Source: DASUPK01 sp963800285 (GTDB taxonomy: Bacteria > Actinomycetota > Thermoleophilia > Solirubrobacterales > 70-9). Taken from it: a stretch of 64,000 bases of DNA. The notes under the pieces are model-generated. The model was not told where the DNA came from. It was given only the letters and a program-made list of their open reading frames with translations, and ran no database searches. A program made the translations under genes and the position numbers. The stretch spans positions 248,001-312,000 of the forward strand of contig CAWDAL010000010.1 in assembly GCA_963800285.1 (NCBI GenBank). Reading direction: 5' to 3'. Positions 17,167-25,668 of the stretch are shown here, piece after piece (the first letter of the stretch is position 1; the number at the start of each line of letters is the position of its first letter).

Positions 17167-18809
17167 GCGAGGGCCCGCTCCAGCGAGGTCTCGATTCGAG
17201 GGCGACGCCAGTCCCCGGGAACCGCCTTCTCGATCCGGAGGGTGACGCGGTCCCGGTCGAAGTCGAGGGTGGCGAACTGATTGTCGAAGGTCGGCTCCTG
17301 CTCGAGGCGCCACTCCAGCTCCGGCAGCTTGACGCCGGCCGAGCGGGCAAGGGCGCCGGTGAGCGTTCGCGCCAGCTTCGAATCCCCGGCTCGCGCCACC
17401 CGGCGCTCCCGCCTGCTCAGAGCGTTCCGGAAGGGCGAGCAGACCGCCTGCCAGACGGGGCTCGTCACCCGGTCGGTCTCGGGGAAGTCCACCCGGGCGA
17501 GGTAGGCGTGGTGGATGTCTCCTCCCAGGGTCAGGATCGAGGCCGGGGCCGCACCTCGCTCGCCGGCTCCGGCCGCCCGGATCAGCTCGACCATCTGCTC
17601 GAACGAATGGGGGAAGGCGCCCCAGTGCTCGAGGTCGAGCGCGCGCCGCACCCGCTCACCGAACCCTGCGAGCAGCCTCGTCCAGGCCCCGTCGGCGACC
17701 GCGTCGTTCCACGATTCGAGGTTGTGAATCGCCTGCGGCAGGAAGATCGGCAGGGTGTCCGCTATGACGAGATGCCGGACGTCTCCCGTCACCACCTCCT
17801 CGAGCCACCTCCACTCCTCGTCGTCGAACATCCGCCGTGGGCTCTCGCCCAGCACGCGGCCCTCGCGTGAGTCGAGCATCACCAACCGCACGCCGCCGAG
17901 GTCGCGCGAGAGGCTCCAACGCCTTCCGTCGCTGCCCCAGTCGACGTCGCGGGCCCACTCGTGGAGAGCGTGCCCGGAGTCGGGGTGCGACTTGAGATGG
18001 TCGAGCAGCCCTCGGTCGGCGATCTCGTCGGGGGAGAAGTTCCCGAGCGCCTGGTAGACCCAGTAGCTGGCGAGCCCGCCGGTGATCCTGCGATCCCACC
18101 AGGGCTTCGCCCGCATCTCCTCCAGCCACGAGATCGACGTGTTCCAGTCGTCGTGGATGTCGTGGTCGTCGAAGATCATGGCCGAGGGGACGGTGGAGAG
18201 CAGCCACCGGATCGGCTCTTCCCCCCAGGTTTCGCGGTAGAGGTGGCTGTACTCCTCGAAGTCCGCCACCTCGTCCCCGGGTTCGCCCTCCGTTCCTCGC
18301 CGCTCGCGAATGAACTCGCGGGTTCGCGGGGCGTCCTCATCCGCGTAGATCTGGTCGCCGATCATCAGCAGCAGGTCCGGCCACTCCCCGGCGGGCTGCT
18401 CCTTCATGCGGATCGCGAGGGCATAGAGCGCGTCGATCTCCCGGCCGTGCTCGGGGTCCTCGTCCTTGGTCAGCGTGTACGGCGGGATGTGCGGCACCGC
18501 GACCCTGCACGAGCCGAAGACCATGCGAAGCGGGGCGTCGCGCTCGAGGGTCCGCAGGCGGCTCGGTGGAAAGCCGCTCTCAGCGGGCGGCCAGACGCGT
18601 TCGCCGTCGAGCTTCACCTCGTACTCGTAGGACGATCCGGGCTCGAGGCCGTCCATGCAGACGAGCGCGTAGTGGTGCCCCTCGACGCAGAAGGTCCGGT
18701 CGCGCCGGCCCAGCACCTCCACCTCGCAGGCAGCGTCCGTCTCGACCCAGACGGTCGCCTCGGTCTCGCCGACGTAGCGCAGCAACGGCCCCAGAATCAG
18801 TCCCGGCAT
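17163..18809 (-). CDS. PhoD-like alkaline phosphatase / metallophosphoesterase
   Basis: 548 residues. An N-terminal fibronectin-like domain (ATVWVETDAACEVEV, about residues 10-90) precedes the catalytic domain. Metal-site motifs are GSCR, LLMIGDQIYADE, MIFDDHDIHDDWN, LVIADTLPIFLP and LTLGGDIHHAYLARV. PhoD-type enzymes use Ca/Fe centres to hydrolyse phosphate mono- and diesters and are usually exported by Tat. Here no signal peptide or twin arginine is seen after ATG 18809, so it may be cytoplasmic. Convergent with the TetR gene (4-nt overlap). Confidence 0.88.
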   Translation of the reverse strand: MPGLILGPLLRYVGETEATVWVETDAACEVEVLGRRDRTFCVEGHHYALVCMDGLEPGSSYEYEVKLDGERVWPPAESGFPPSRLRTLERDAPLRMVFGSCRVAVPHIPPYTLTKDEDPEHGREIDALYALAIRMKEQPAGEWPDLLLMIGDQIYADEDAPRTREFIRERRGTEGEPGDEVADFEEYSHLYRETWGEEPIRWLLSTVPSAMIFDDHDIHDDWNTSISWLEEMRAKPWWDRRITGGLASYWVYQALGNFSPDEIADRGLLDHLKSHPDSGHALHEWARDVDWGSDGRRWSLSRDLGGVRLVMLDSREGRVLGESPRRMFDDEEWRWLEEVVTGDVRHLVIADTLPIFLPQAIHNLESWNDAVADGAWTRLLAGFGERVRRALDLEHWGAFPHSFEQMVELIRAAGAGERGAAPASILTLGGDIHHAYLARVDFPETDRVTSPVWQAVCSPFRNALSRRERRVARAGDSKLARTLTGALARSAGVKLPELEWRLEQEPTFDNQFATLDFDRDRVTLRIEKAVPGDWRRPRIETSLERALA

Positions 18810-18871
18810 GCTTGCGGGGTACCCGGGCAGCCGCCTTTGGAACTCGGCGGTTTCCGGTAATGGCCGACAGC

Positions 18872-18877
18872 TACGCT
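18872..18877 (+). promoter_or_regulatory. -10 box of a leaderless uvrB promoter
   Basis: TACGCT ends 7 nt before the GTG start at 18885, with no ribosome binding site between. Confidence 0.55.
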
Positions 18878-18884
18878 CAATCCC

Positions 18885-20879
18885 GTGCCGAAGTTCAAGC
18901 TGAATCCTGCGTATACCCCGACGGCGGACCAGCCGAAGGCGATCGACGCGCTGGCCGAGGGGGTCGAGTCCAAGGAGCGCTTCCAGACTCTGCTCGGCGC
19001 CACCGGCACCGGCAAGACCTTCACGATGGCGGCGACGATCGAGCGCGTGCAGCGCCCGGCGCTGGTGATCGCGCACAACAAGACGCTGGCGGCACAGCTC
19101 TGCAACGAGTTCAGGGAGTTCTTCCCGGACAACGCAGTCGAGTACTTCGTCAGCTACTACGACTACTACCAGCCCGAGGCCTACGTCCCGGCGCAGGACC
19201 TCTACATCGAGAAGGACTCCTCGATCAACGACGAGATCGACCGCCTGCGCCACGCCGCGACCGCCTCGCTCTTCGCCCGCGACGACGTGATCATCGTCGC
19301 GTCGGTCTCCTGCATCTACGGGATCGGCTCGCCTGATCTCTACCGGGAGCAGATGCAGCTCTTCAAGGTCGGCGACTGGATCGACCGCCAGGACGTCTTC
19401 CGCAAGCTGGTCGGCATGCAGTACCGGCGCAACGACCAGAACCTGGCGCGCGGCGCCTTCCGCGCCCGCGGTGAGGTGCTCGAGATCTACCCGGCGTACG
19501 CCGAGTCGGCGTACCGGATCCAGCTCTTCGGCGACGAGATCGAGGCGATCCAGCACTTCGACCCCCTGACCGGCGAGATCCTCGACGTGATCGACCACGT
19601 CTCGGTCTGGCCGGCGAGCCACTACGTGGTCAAGGAGGAGACGATGGAGCGCGCGGTCGACGAGATCGAGCGCGAGATGCGCAATCAGGTCGCCCACTTC
19701 GAGGAGCACGGCAAGCAGCTCGAGGCACACCGCCTCCAGCAGCGCACCCGCTACGACATGGAGATGATGCGCGAGCTCGGCTTCTGCCCGGGCATCGAGA
19801 ACTACTCCCGGATCCTCGACGGCCGCCCGCCGGGCAGCCCGCCCTACACCCTGATCGACTACTTCCCCGACGACTTCGTCCTCTTCGTCGACGAGTCGCA
19901 CCAGACCATCCCGCAGCTCGGCGGCATGTACGAGGGCGACTTCTCACGCAAGTCGACGCTGGTCGACTTTGGCTTCCGGCTGCCGAGCGCCGTGGACAAC
20001 CGGCCGCTCAAGTTCGACGAGTTCCTCGACCGCGTCAAGCAGATGGTGCTGGTCTCCGCGACGCCGGGGCCCTGGGAGAGGGCGGAGTCGACCCGGATCG
20101 TCGAGCAGATCGTCCGCCCGACCGGGATCGTCGATCCCGACGTCGAGGTCCGCGAGACCAAGAACCAGATCGACGATCTGATGAACGAGGTCCGAATCCG
20201 GGCCGAGAAGGACGAGCGGGTGCTGGTCACCACGCTGACCAAGAAGATGGCCGAGGACCTGACGGAGTACCTGCTCGAGCACGGCTTCCGGGTCCGTTAC
20301 CTGCACTCGGAGATCGACACGCTCGAGCGGATCCAGATCATCCGCGAGCTGCGGCTGGGGGAGTACGACGTGCTCGTCGGGGTCAACCTGCTGCGCGAGG
20401 GCCTCGACCTGCCCGAGGTCTCGCTGGTCGCGATCCTCGACGCCGACAAGGAGGGCTTCCTGCGCGGCGAGACCAGCCTGATCCAGACGATCGGCCGAGC
20501 GGCGCGGAACGTCGACGGCCGCGTGCTGATGTACGCGGACAAGGAGACCGACGCGATGCGCAAGGCGATCTCCGAGACCGACCGCCGCCGCGCGATCCAG
20601 CTCGCCTACAACGAGGAGCACGGCATCACCGCCGCGACCGTCACCAAGGGCATCTCCGACATGGCCGAGTTCCTGGCGATGGAGTCGCAGGCGCCGCGCC
20701 GCCGCCGGCGCCGCCGCGAGGAGACGGCGACCAAGACGCCGGAGGAGCTGGAGAAGCTGGTGATCGAGCTCGAGGAGGAGATGCTCGCGGCCGCCGACGA
20801 CCTCCGCTTCGAGGAGGCCGCGCGGATCCGCGACGAGCTCAAGGAGCTGCGGGCGGACCTGGACGCGATCCGGGCCTAG
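18885..20879 (+). CDS. uvrB: Excinuclease ABC subunit B
   Basis: A 664-residue damage-verifying helicase of nucleotide excision repair. It has Walker A GATGTGKTFTMAA, the beta-hairpin YYDYYQPEAYVP that probes the lesion, DESHQT (motif II), the VSATPGPWE segment, and helicase motifs V and VI (GVNLLREGLDLPEV, QTIGRAARN). The C-terminal UVR domain (LRFEEAARIRDELKEL) contacts UvrC. Its length is typical of the family. GTG 18885 follows a leaderless -10. The uvrA gene lies 7.5 kb downstream, as is usual in actinobacteria. Confidence 0.97.
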   Translation: MPKFKLNPAYTPTADQPKAIDALAEGVESKERFQTLLGATGTGKTFTMAATIERVQRPALVIAHNKTLAAQLCNEFREFFPDNAVEYFVSYYDYYQPEAYVPAQDLYIEKDSSINDEIDRLRHAATASLFARDDVIIVASVSCIYGIGSPDLYREQMQLFKVGDWIDRQDVFRKLVGMQYRRNDQNLARGAFRARGEVLEIYPAYAESAYRIQLFGDEIEAIQHFDPLTGEILDVIDHVSVWPASHYVVKEETMERAVDEIEREMRNQVAHFEEHGKQLEAHRLQQRTRYDMEMMRELGFCPGIENYSRILDGRPPGSPPYTLIDYFPDDFVLFVDESHQTIPQLGGMYEGDFSRKSTLVDFGFRLPSAVDNRPLKFDEFLDRVKQMVLVSATPGPWERAESTRIVEQIVRPTGIVDPDVEVRETKNQIDDLMNEVRIRAEKDERVLVTTLTKKMAEDLTEYLLEHGFRVRYLHSEIDTLERIQIIRELRLGEYDVLVGVNLLREGLDLPEVSLVAILDADKEGFLRGETSLIQTIGRAARNVDGRVLMYADKETDAMRKAISETDRRRAIQLAYNEEHGITAATVTKGISDMAEFLAMESQAPRRRRRRREETATKTPEELEKLVIELEEEMLAAADDLRFEEAARIRDELKELRADLDAIRA

Positions 20880-20898
20880 CCGCGAGCACTGGCCCGGA
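20869..20898. terminator. Hairpin between convergent uvrB and methyltransferase genes
   Basis: TCCGGGCC (20869-20876) and GGCCCGGA (20891-20898) form a perfect 8-bp GC-rich stem with a 14-nt loop. It spans the uvrB stop codon. There is no T tract, so intrinsic termination would be of the tail-less kind. Confidence 0.5.
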
Positions 20899-20904
20899 CT
20901 GGCG

Positions 20905-21765
20905 CTAGGCGGCCGCCGAGGCGAGCAGCACCACGTTCGAGAAGCGCAGCGGCCTCGAGTCGCCCGCCGCATCCGCCGCGGCCTGCGTGATCGCGTCCCA
21001 GGCCTCTTCCTGGGCCTCGCCTGCGTGCTGCTCGATCATCGCCCGGATCGGGGCGGCGATCGCCCTGACGTAGGCGGTGAAGTGCGCCGGGGAGTCGAAC
21101 TCGAAGGTGACCTCGTCCTGCTCCACGGCGACCTTCGAGAACCCGCCCCCTTCGAGCAGACCGCCGATGGCGTCGGGTGTGGGACGGGAGAGTGGGCCGG
21201 GCGTTCCGGGCGGGGGAGGAGGCGCGTCAAGCCGCTCCATCGTCGTCCTCATCGGAATCGAGAGGAAGGGAACCTGATCGGGCTCGCCCCAAGAGCTGAT
21301 CGCGATCCGCGCGCCCGGCTTGAGGAAGTCCCGGATGCGGCCCGCGGCGGCAATTGCGTCAGGCTCGAAGATGATTCCCCAGCGCGAGACGGCGGCGTCG
21401 AAGCTCTCGTGCGGAAAATCGAGGCTGGAGGCATCCGACTCCATGAACTCGACGTTGCTCAGGCCAGCCGCCTCCGCGCGTTCACGCCCGAACGCGAGCA
21501 TCTCGGCGGAGATGTCCGTAGCCACAACGCGGCCCTCCGAGCCGGCCCTGCGCGCGGCGGTGAGCGCCGGTTCGCCATAGCCGGCGGCGACGTCCAGGAC
21601 GCGGCTTCCGGGCTGGACGTCGGCGAGCTCCACCAGCCGCACGCTGATATGCCCGGCGGCGCTGTCGGTGAACTCGCTCCACTTCTTCCATCCCACCGCA
21701 GCGGAGTCCCACTGCTTGTGCTGCGTCTCGCGGAAGTCGCCCGGGTCGATTGCCTTGGATTGCAC
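20905..21765 (-). CDS. Class I SAM-dependent methyltransferase
   Basis: 286 residues. The SAM-binding motif I reads RVLDVAAGYGEPALTAARR (about residues 58-76), with the acidic residue ATDIS after it. Later motifs are FMESDASSLDFPHESFDAAVSRWGI and the post-motif strand KPGARIAISSWG. This is the UbiE/menaquinone-like layout. The substrate is not identifiable. Start is GTG 21765. A TAAGAA hexamer 6 nt upstream could be its -10 box. Confidence 0.85.
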   Translation of the reverse strand: MQSKAIDPGDFRETQHKQWDSAAVGWKKWSEFTDSAAGHISVRLVELADVQPGSRVLDVAAGYGEPALTAARRAGSEGRVVATDISAEMLAFGRERAEAAGLSNVEFMESDASSLDFPHESFDAAVSRWGIIFEPDAIAAAGRIRDFLKPGARIAISSWGEPDQVPFLSIPMRTTMERLDAPPPPPGTPGPLSRPTPDAIGGLLEGGGFSKVAVEQDEVTFEFDSPAHFTAYVRAIAAPIRAMIEQHAGEAQEEAWDAITQAAADAAGDSRPLRFSNVVLLASAAA

Positions 21766-21825
21766 GCTCGCTTCTTACCACCCATTGCAGCGCACGGCGA
21801 CGCTAACCGATTCTGGTCACCGTCG

Positions 21826-22121
21826 GCCTCGCAGCGACGCCTCTTACGGCGGAGGACGTGGATCGCCAGCAGCACCAGCAGGCAGGCGACCACGTAGTCG
21901 GCGGTGGAGGGGCCGCTCGCCTCGCGGCCCTTGATGTGCAGGAGGTTGACGAGGCCGTACCAGATCAGGATCGAGCCGCAGACGCCGAGCGACGCGCCTG
22001 CCAGCATCGCCACGGAGTTCTTCACCGGCTCGCGGCTGGTGACCAGGAAGATCGAGGTGAGGATCTGCGGCCCCATCACCATGATCAGAGCCAGCGGCAG
22101 GATGTGGAGTCGTGCGTCCAC
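21826..22121 (-). pseudogene. Truncated GAP/Sap-type membrane protein fragment
   Basis: From GTG 22121 the reverse strand reads PLALIMVMGPQILTSIFLVTS, then REPVKNSVAMLAGASLGV and a third helix VACLLVLLAIHVLRRKRR. This is the N-terminal half of the GAP (LysE-like, lipid export related) family, normally six helices and about 220 residues. After helix three the frame continues without similarity into the methyltransferase gene and stops only at 21459. It is therefore probably a 3'-truncated remnant. A short three-helix version is the alternative. Confidence 0.5.
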
Positions 22122-22160
22122 TGGTCGGTCGCGGTGGAGCGGGAGACCGCCGCGCGCGAC

Positions 22161-22166
22161 TACCCT
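22161..22166 (+). promoter_or_regulatory. -10 box of a leaderless promoter
   Basis: TACCCT ends 8 nt before ATG 22175. Confidence 0.45.
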
Positions 22167-22174
22167 TGCAGGCA

Positions 22175-22710
22175 ATGAGCGACGGACGCGCAGACGAGCT
22201 TGCGGCCAAGGTGGCGGACTCCGTCCGTCAGGTGATCGAGGAGGCGGAGCAACGGGCCGCCGAGATCATCCGCGAGGCCGAGGCCGAGGCGGCCGGACTC
22301 CGTCAGCGGGCCGAGGCCGACGCGGCGAAGATCCGCGAGCGCGCCGAGGCCGACGCGCGCGGGCAGATCGAGGCGGCCAAGAGGGCGCTGGACGAGCTTG
22401 GAGGAACGCTGGTGGCGGCCGCCTCCGAGGCCGTCCCCATCGCCGAGACCCCCGAGCCCGAGCCGGAACCCGAGCCCGAGCCTCAGCCGGAGCCCGAGCG
22501 GAACCCGAGCCCGAGGCTCCGGGTGCTCCGGAGGCGCCGATCTCACCTCCGACCGGCAACGGTGAGGACGCCGCCGAGCGGCTGGTCGCCATGAAGCTGG
22601 CGGTCGAGGGCAAGGACGCCGCCGCGATCGAGGCGGAGTTGATCGAGAAGTTCGGTCCGGGCGACCGCTCCGCGCTGCTTCAGGACGTGATCAGCCGCGT
22701 CGCGCGCTAG
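22175..22710 (+). CDS. Coiled-coil protein with Pro-Glu repeat linker (one apparent frameshift)
   Basis: Residues 1-85 are a charged coiled coil (VRQVIEEAEQRAAEIIREAE, AEADAAKIRERAEAD), like ATP synthase b-subunit or DivIVA helices. A (Pro-Glu)n linker follows. Then a conserved-looking helical end (AAERLVAMKLAVEGKDAAAI, ELIEKFGPGDRSALLQDVI) is found only in another frame. Losing one G near 22500 (CCCGAGCGGAACCC for CCCGAGGCGGAACCC) explains the break. Without repair the first frame ends with a meaningless arginine-rich tail. It may be a cell-envelope or division scaffold, which is inference. Confidence 0.65.
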
Positions 22711-23450
22711 CCGGAGCCCTTCCGTCCACGTGCCAGCAGGCCGGGCCGCCAGAGGCTGACGAGCCCGGCGACCAGGGTGACCAGGAAGATCTGGCCCATC
22801 AGCATCTCCAGCCCGGAGATCATCTTGCCCGGCTGTCCCGCCGGGACCAGGTTGCCGTAGCCGGTCGTGGTCAGCGTGGTGAAGCTGAAGAAGAGGAAGT
22901 CGCCGCCCTTGACCGAAACGCCGGCGCCGAAGAACGGAGCCGATTCCACGCGGTCCAGCGCCGCGTAGAGAAAGCTGAACAGCAGTCCCAGGATCGTGTA
23001 GACGCTGATCGCGCCCAGGATCGTGCGAAACCCCACCTCGGTCTCCATCAGGACGGCACGCAGGATCGCCCCCGCCGCGAGCAGCAGGAGGCTGACGATC
23101 ACGAACGAGCCGGCACCCAGCAGGTGGCGGTTGTCGAAGAGCTCGGCCAGCACGGCGAGAGCGACGGCCGCGAGCGCGAGGATCCCGGCCCCGCGTACGA
23201 CGGACGGTCGCACGCCCGATCCGGCGAGCCCCACCACGCCGGCCAGCGACGCGACCAGGGTGGTGAGCACCGCGGTCCAGCCATGGAACGCGGTCAGTGA
23301 GCCAAGGGCGTAGGTGGCGAGCACCAGGAGCAGGACGAGCCCGAAGGCGTTCGCAACCCTTCCGGCGAACTGTCCCCAGCGCTCGCCCGGCTGCCGGGAC
23401 AGTCCGAACGACCGCCGCTTCTCTGGCCCCTCGCGGGGATTTCGGGCCAC
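22707..23450 (-). CDS. Potassium channel (Ion_trans_2 type)
   Basis: 247 residues. The pore helix and selectivity filter are clear: FFSFTTLTTTGYGNLVPAG (TxGYG). Hydrophobic segments flank the pore, with four more N-terminal ones (FGLVLLLVLATYALGSL, VLTTLVASLAGVVGLAG, GILALAAVALAVLAEL, FVIVSLLLLAAGAIL). The last helix ends in a short cytoplasmic tail. No RCK domain is attached; the TrkA-like RCK proteins at 52.9-54.0 kb are separate. It ends 4 nt inside the coiled-coil gene (convergent). Confidence 0.88.
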   Translation of the reverse strand: MARNPREGPEKRRSFGLSRQPGERWGQFAGRVANAFGLVLLLVLATYALGSLTAFHGWTAVLTTLVASLAGVVGLAGSGVRPSVVRGAGILALAAVALAVLAELFDNRHLLGAGSFVIVSLLLLAAGAILRAVLMETEVGFRTILGAISVYTILGLLFSFLYAALDRVESAPFFGAGVSVKGGDFLFFSFTTLTTTGYGNLVPAGQPGKMISGLEMLMGQIFLVTLVAGLVSLWRPGLLARGRKGSG

Positions 23451-23501
23451 TTCCGACGGTTCGGGCTGCCCGGCGGCTTTCCTGCCGTTGGGCCGAACGG
23501 G

Positions 23502-25136
23502 TCAGGCGGGAGCCGTCGCCGCCGCGCGGTCCGGCTCGGTGGCCGGGGCGACGGCGGCGGTTGGCAGCTTCCTCGTGAACCAGAGGCAGAGCAGCGCGAT
23601 GGCCGCGACGGCGCCGACGGAGATGCGGAGCGCGTCGAGCTGGGCATCGCCGTAGTCGGCCGCCACCGCCTTCGCCTGGTCCTCTGAGAGGCCCTTCGAG
23701 AGCGCCTGCTGCTCGACCTGGGCGGCCGGCACGATGTCGATGCCCTCCTCGGTGTTGGTCGCGATGGTCTCGCGCACCTGGGCGGGGACCTGCGGGTTGT
23801 CGGCGACGTTGTCGTTGAACCCGTTGATCAGGTTGAGGATCAGGATCGCGCCGATCAGGGCCGTGCCGAGCGAGGAACCGAGGTTGAGGGCCGTTCCCTG
23901 CAGGCCTCCGGTCTCGCTCGCCTTGGAGGGGTCGGTCGACGACATGATCACGTTGCCGAGCTGGGAGGCGAGGAAGCCCCCGCCGGCCCCGACCAGGACC
24001 ATCGCGATCTTGAAGCCGGTGTCGTTGAGGTTGACGTCGAGCGTCGCGAGCATCACCACGGCCCCAGCGCTGATCAGGACGAGGCCCGCCTGGGCGACCG
24101 TTCTCGGGGAGCGCCTCCCCGCCACCTTGGGACCGGCCATCGCGAAGATCAGCATCGCCACCGACAGGGGGAGCAGCCGCTTGCCTGTCTCGAACGCGTC
24201 CAGCCCGACCACGACCTGCAGGTAGACGGGAACGACGAAGAAGAGCCCCATCAGCACCAGCTGCTGGCCCATCAGCGTCATCAACCCGGCGCGAAGCTGC
24301 GTGATCTTCAGCAGGGCCGTGTCGAGGAGGCGGTCGAGCCCCAGGCGTTGCCGGCGCTCCTCCCAGTGGACGAATCCGGCCAGTATCCCCAGCCCCGCCA
24401 GGACCATGAACGGCACCACGGAGAAGCCGAGAGGTGTGATCTCGGTTCCGTTGATCGTCGGTGCCCCGAGCGGCTTCACGAATCCCCACTTGCTGCCCAT
24501 CAGGATCCCGAAGACGGCCAGTCCCAGGCCGGCGACGGAGAGCACGGACCCGATGACGTCCATCTTCGGGGGGTGCTCGGCCCGCGGCGCCTGGGCGATC
24601 CGTCCCCGCACCAGGATGATGCCGGTCACGATCACCGTCTCTCCGGCGAACACGTAGCGCCAGCTGGCGTTGGTCGTCACCCAGCCCCCGATCAGCGGGC
24701 CGGCCGCGACCGCCACCGCCGTGATGCCGCCGATCAACGCGTACGCGACCGCTCGGTCCTTGCCCTGGTAGTTGGCGGCGGTGAGGGCGGCGATCCCCGG
24801 GATCACCATGATCGCCCCGAGTCCCTCGATCCCGGACCAGCCGACGAGCAGAACGGTGAGGTTGGGGCTGAGTGCGGTGATCATCGACCCGGTGCCGTAG
24901 ACCGCGAGCCCGATCGCGAACATCCGGTTGCGCCCGTAGATGTCGCCGAGCTTGGCGCCGGTGAGCATCAGCGCGGCCATCACCAGCGCGTACAGCGTGA
25001 TCGCCGCCTGCACTCCCTGGATCGAGGTGTTGAGATCGGCGGTGATCTGGGAGATCGAGACGTTCATCACGCTCGTGTCGAGCGTCATGACGAACTGGCC
25101 CGAGGCCAGGATGATGATCGGGATCCACTTGCGCAC
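23502..25136 (-). CDS. MFS drug-resistance type transporter, DHA2 (14-TM) family
   Basis: A 544-residue proton antiporter of the EmrB/QacA kind. Motif A is LTGAKLGDIYGRNRMF, motif C appears as GSMITALSPNL to GWSGIEGLGAIMVIPG, and the N-terminus has FVMTLDTSVMNVSI (the D in helix 1 typical of DHA2 pumps). About fourteen helices can be counted. Residues near 440-500 form an extracellular loop with VPAQVRETIATNTEEGI. The substrate is unknown. Start is ATG 25136. No regulator is adjacent. Confidence 0.9.
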   Translation of the reverse strand: MRKWIPIIILASGQFVMTLDTSVMNVSISQITADLNTSIQGVQAAITLYALVMAALMLTGAKLGDIYGRNRMFAIGLAVYGTGSMITALSPNLTVLLVGWSGIEGLGAIMVIPGIAALTAANYQGKDRAVAYALIGGITAVAVAAGPLIGGWVTTNASWRYVFAGETVIVTGIILVRGRIAQAPRAEHPPKMDVIGSVLSVAGLGLAVFGILMGSKWGFVKPLGAPTINGTEITPLGFSVVPFMVLAGLGILAGFVHWEERRQRLGLDRLLDTALLKITQLRAGLMTLMGQQLVLMGLFFVVPVYLQVVVGLDAFETGKRLLPLSVAMLIFAMAGPKVAGRRSPRTVAQAGLVLISAGAVVMLATLDVNLNDTGFKIAMVLVGAGGGFLASQLGNVIMSSTDPSKASETGGLQGTALNLGSSLGTALIGAILILNLINGFNDNVADNPQVPAQVRETIATNTEEGIDIVPAAQVEQQALSKGLSEDQAKAVAADYGDAQLDALRISVGAVAAIALLCLWFTRKLPTAAVAPATEPDRAAATAPA

Positions 25137-25264
25137 GAGGTCCGCTGCGATCCTTTCATGCGCCGGAGCCGATCCATCCGTGCTTTACGCGGAGAAGCAG
25201 CGGTGCTCGTTGGGGGATACTCCGTGGTGCAGCAACCGCCACGACTCAACCCGAGGAGGGACCC

Positions 25265-25660
25265 TTGACGCTACTTGCCGACTACACCTTCGGCCAGGGA
25301 CTGCTCACAGTCCTTGAGATCTTCGTCTTCGCCGCCTGGCTGATGGTCCTGTTCACCATCATCGGCGACCTGTTCCGCGATCACGGCATGTCCGGTTGGG
25401 GCAAGGCCGCCTGGATCATCTTCCTGATCTTCCTGCCGTTCCTGGGCACGCTCATCTACCTGATCGCGAGAGGCTCAGGAATGCGCGAGCGGGCGCTGGC
25501 CCAGCAGCAGGAGGCCCAAGAGCAGCTCGACGCCTACGTGAAGCAGACCGCGGGAGGCGGATCGGCGGCCGACGAGCTCGCCAAGCTGGCGAAGCTTCAC
25601 GACGAGAACAAGCTCTCCGACGCGGAGTTCGAGCGAGCCAAGGCCAAGATCGTCGCGTAG
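25265..25660 (+). CDS. PLDc_N and SHOCT domain small membrane protein
   Basis: 131 residues. The N-terminal half has two hydrophobic helices with the W-x-x-I-F-L-I-F-L-P-x-x-G pattern of the phospholipase D nuclease N-terminal domain. The C-terminal ADELAKLAKLHDENKLSDAEFERAKAKIVA segment is a SHOCT domain (shown here in part), a short oligomerisation motif. Such proteins are widespread in actinobacteria and uncharacterised. The TTG start at 25265 is chosen because a strong GAGGAGGGA ribosome binding site lies just upstream. Confidence 0.82.
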   Translation: MTLLADYTFGQGLLTVLEIFVFAAWLMVLFTIIGDLFRDHGMSGWGKAAWIIFLIFLPFLGTLIYLIARGSGMRERALAQQQEAQEQLDAYVKQTAGGGSAADELAKLAKLHDENKLSDAEFERAKAKIVA

Positions 25661-25668
25661 CCGGCGCG

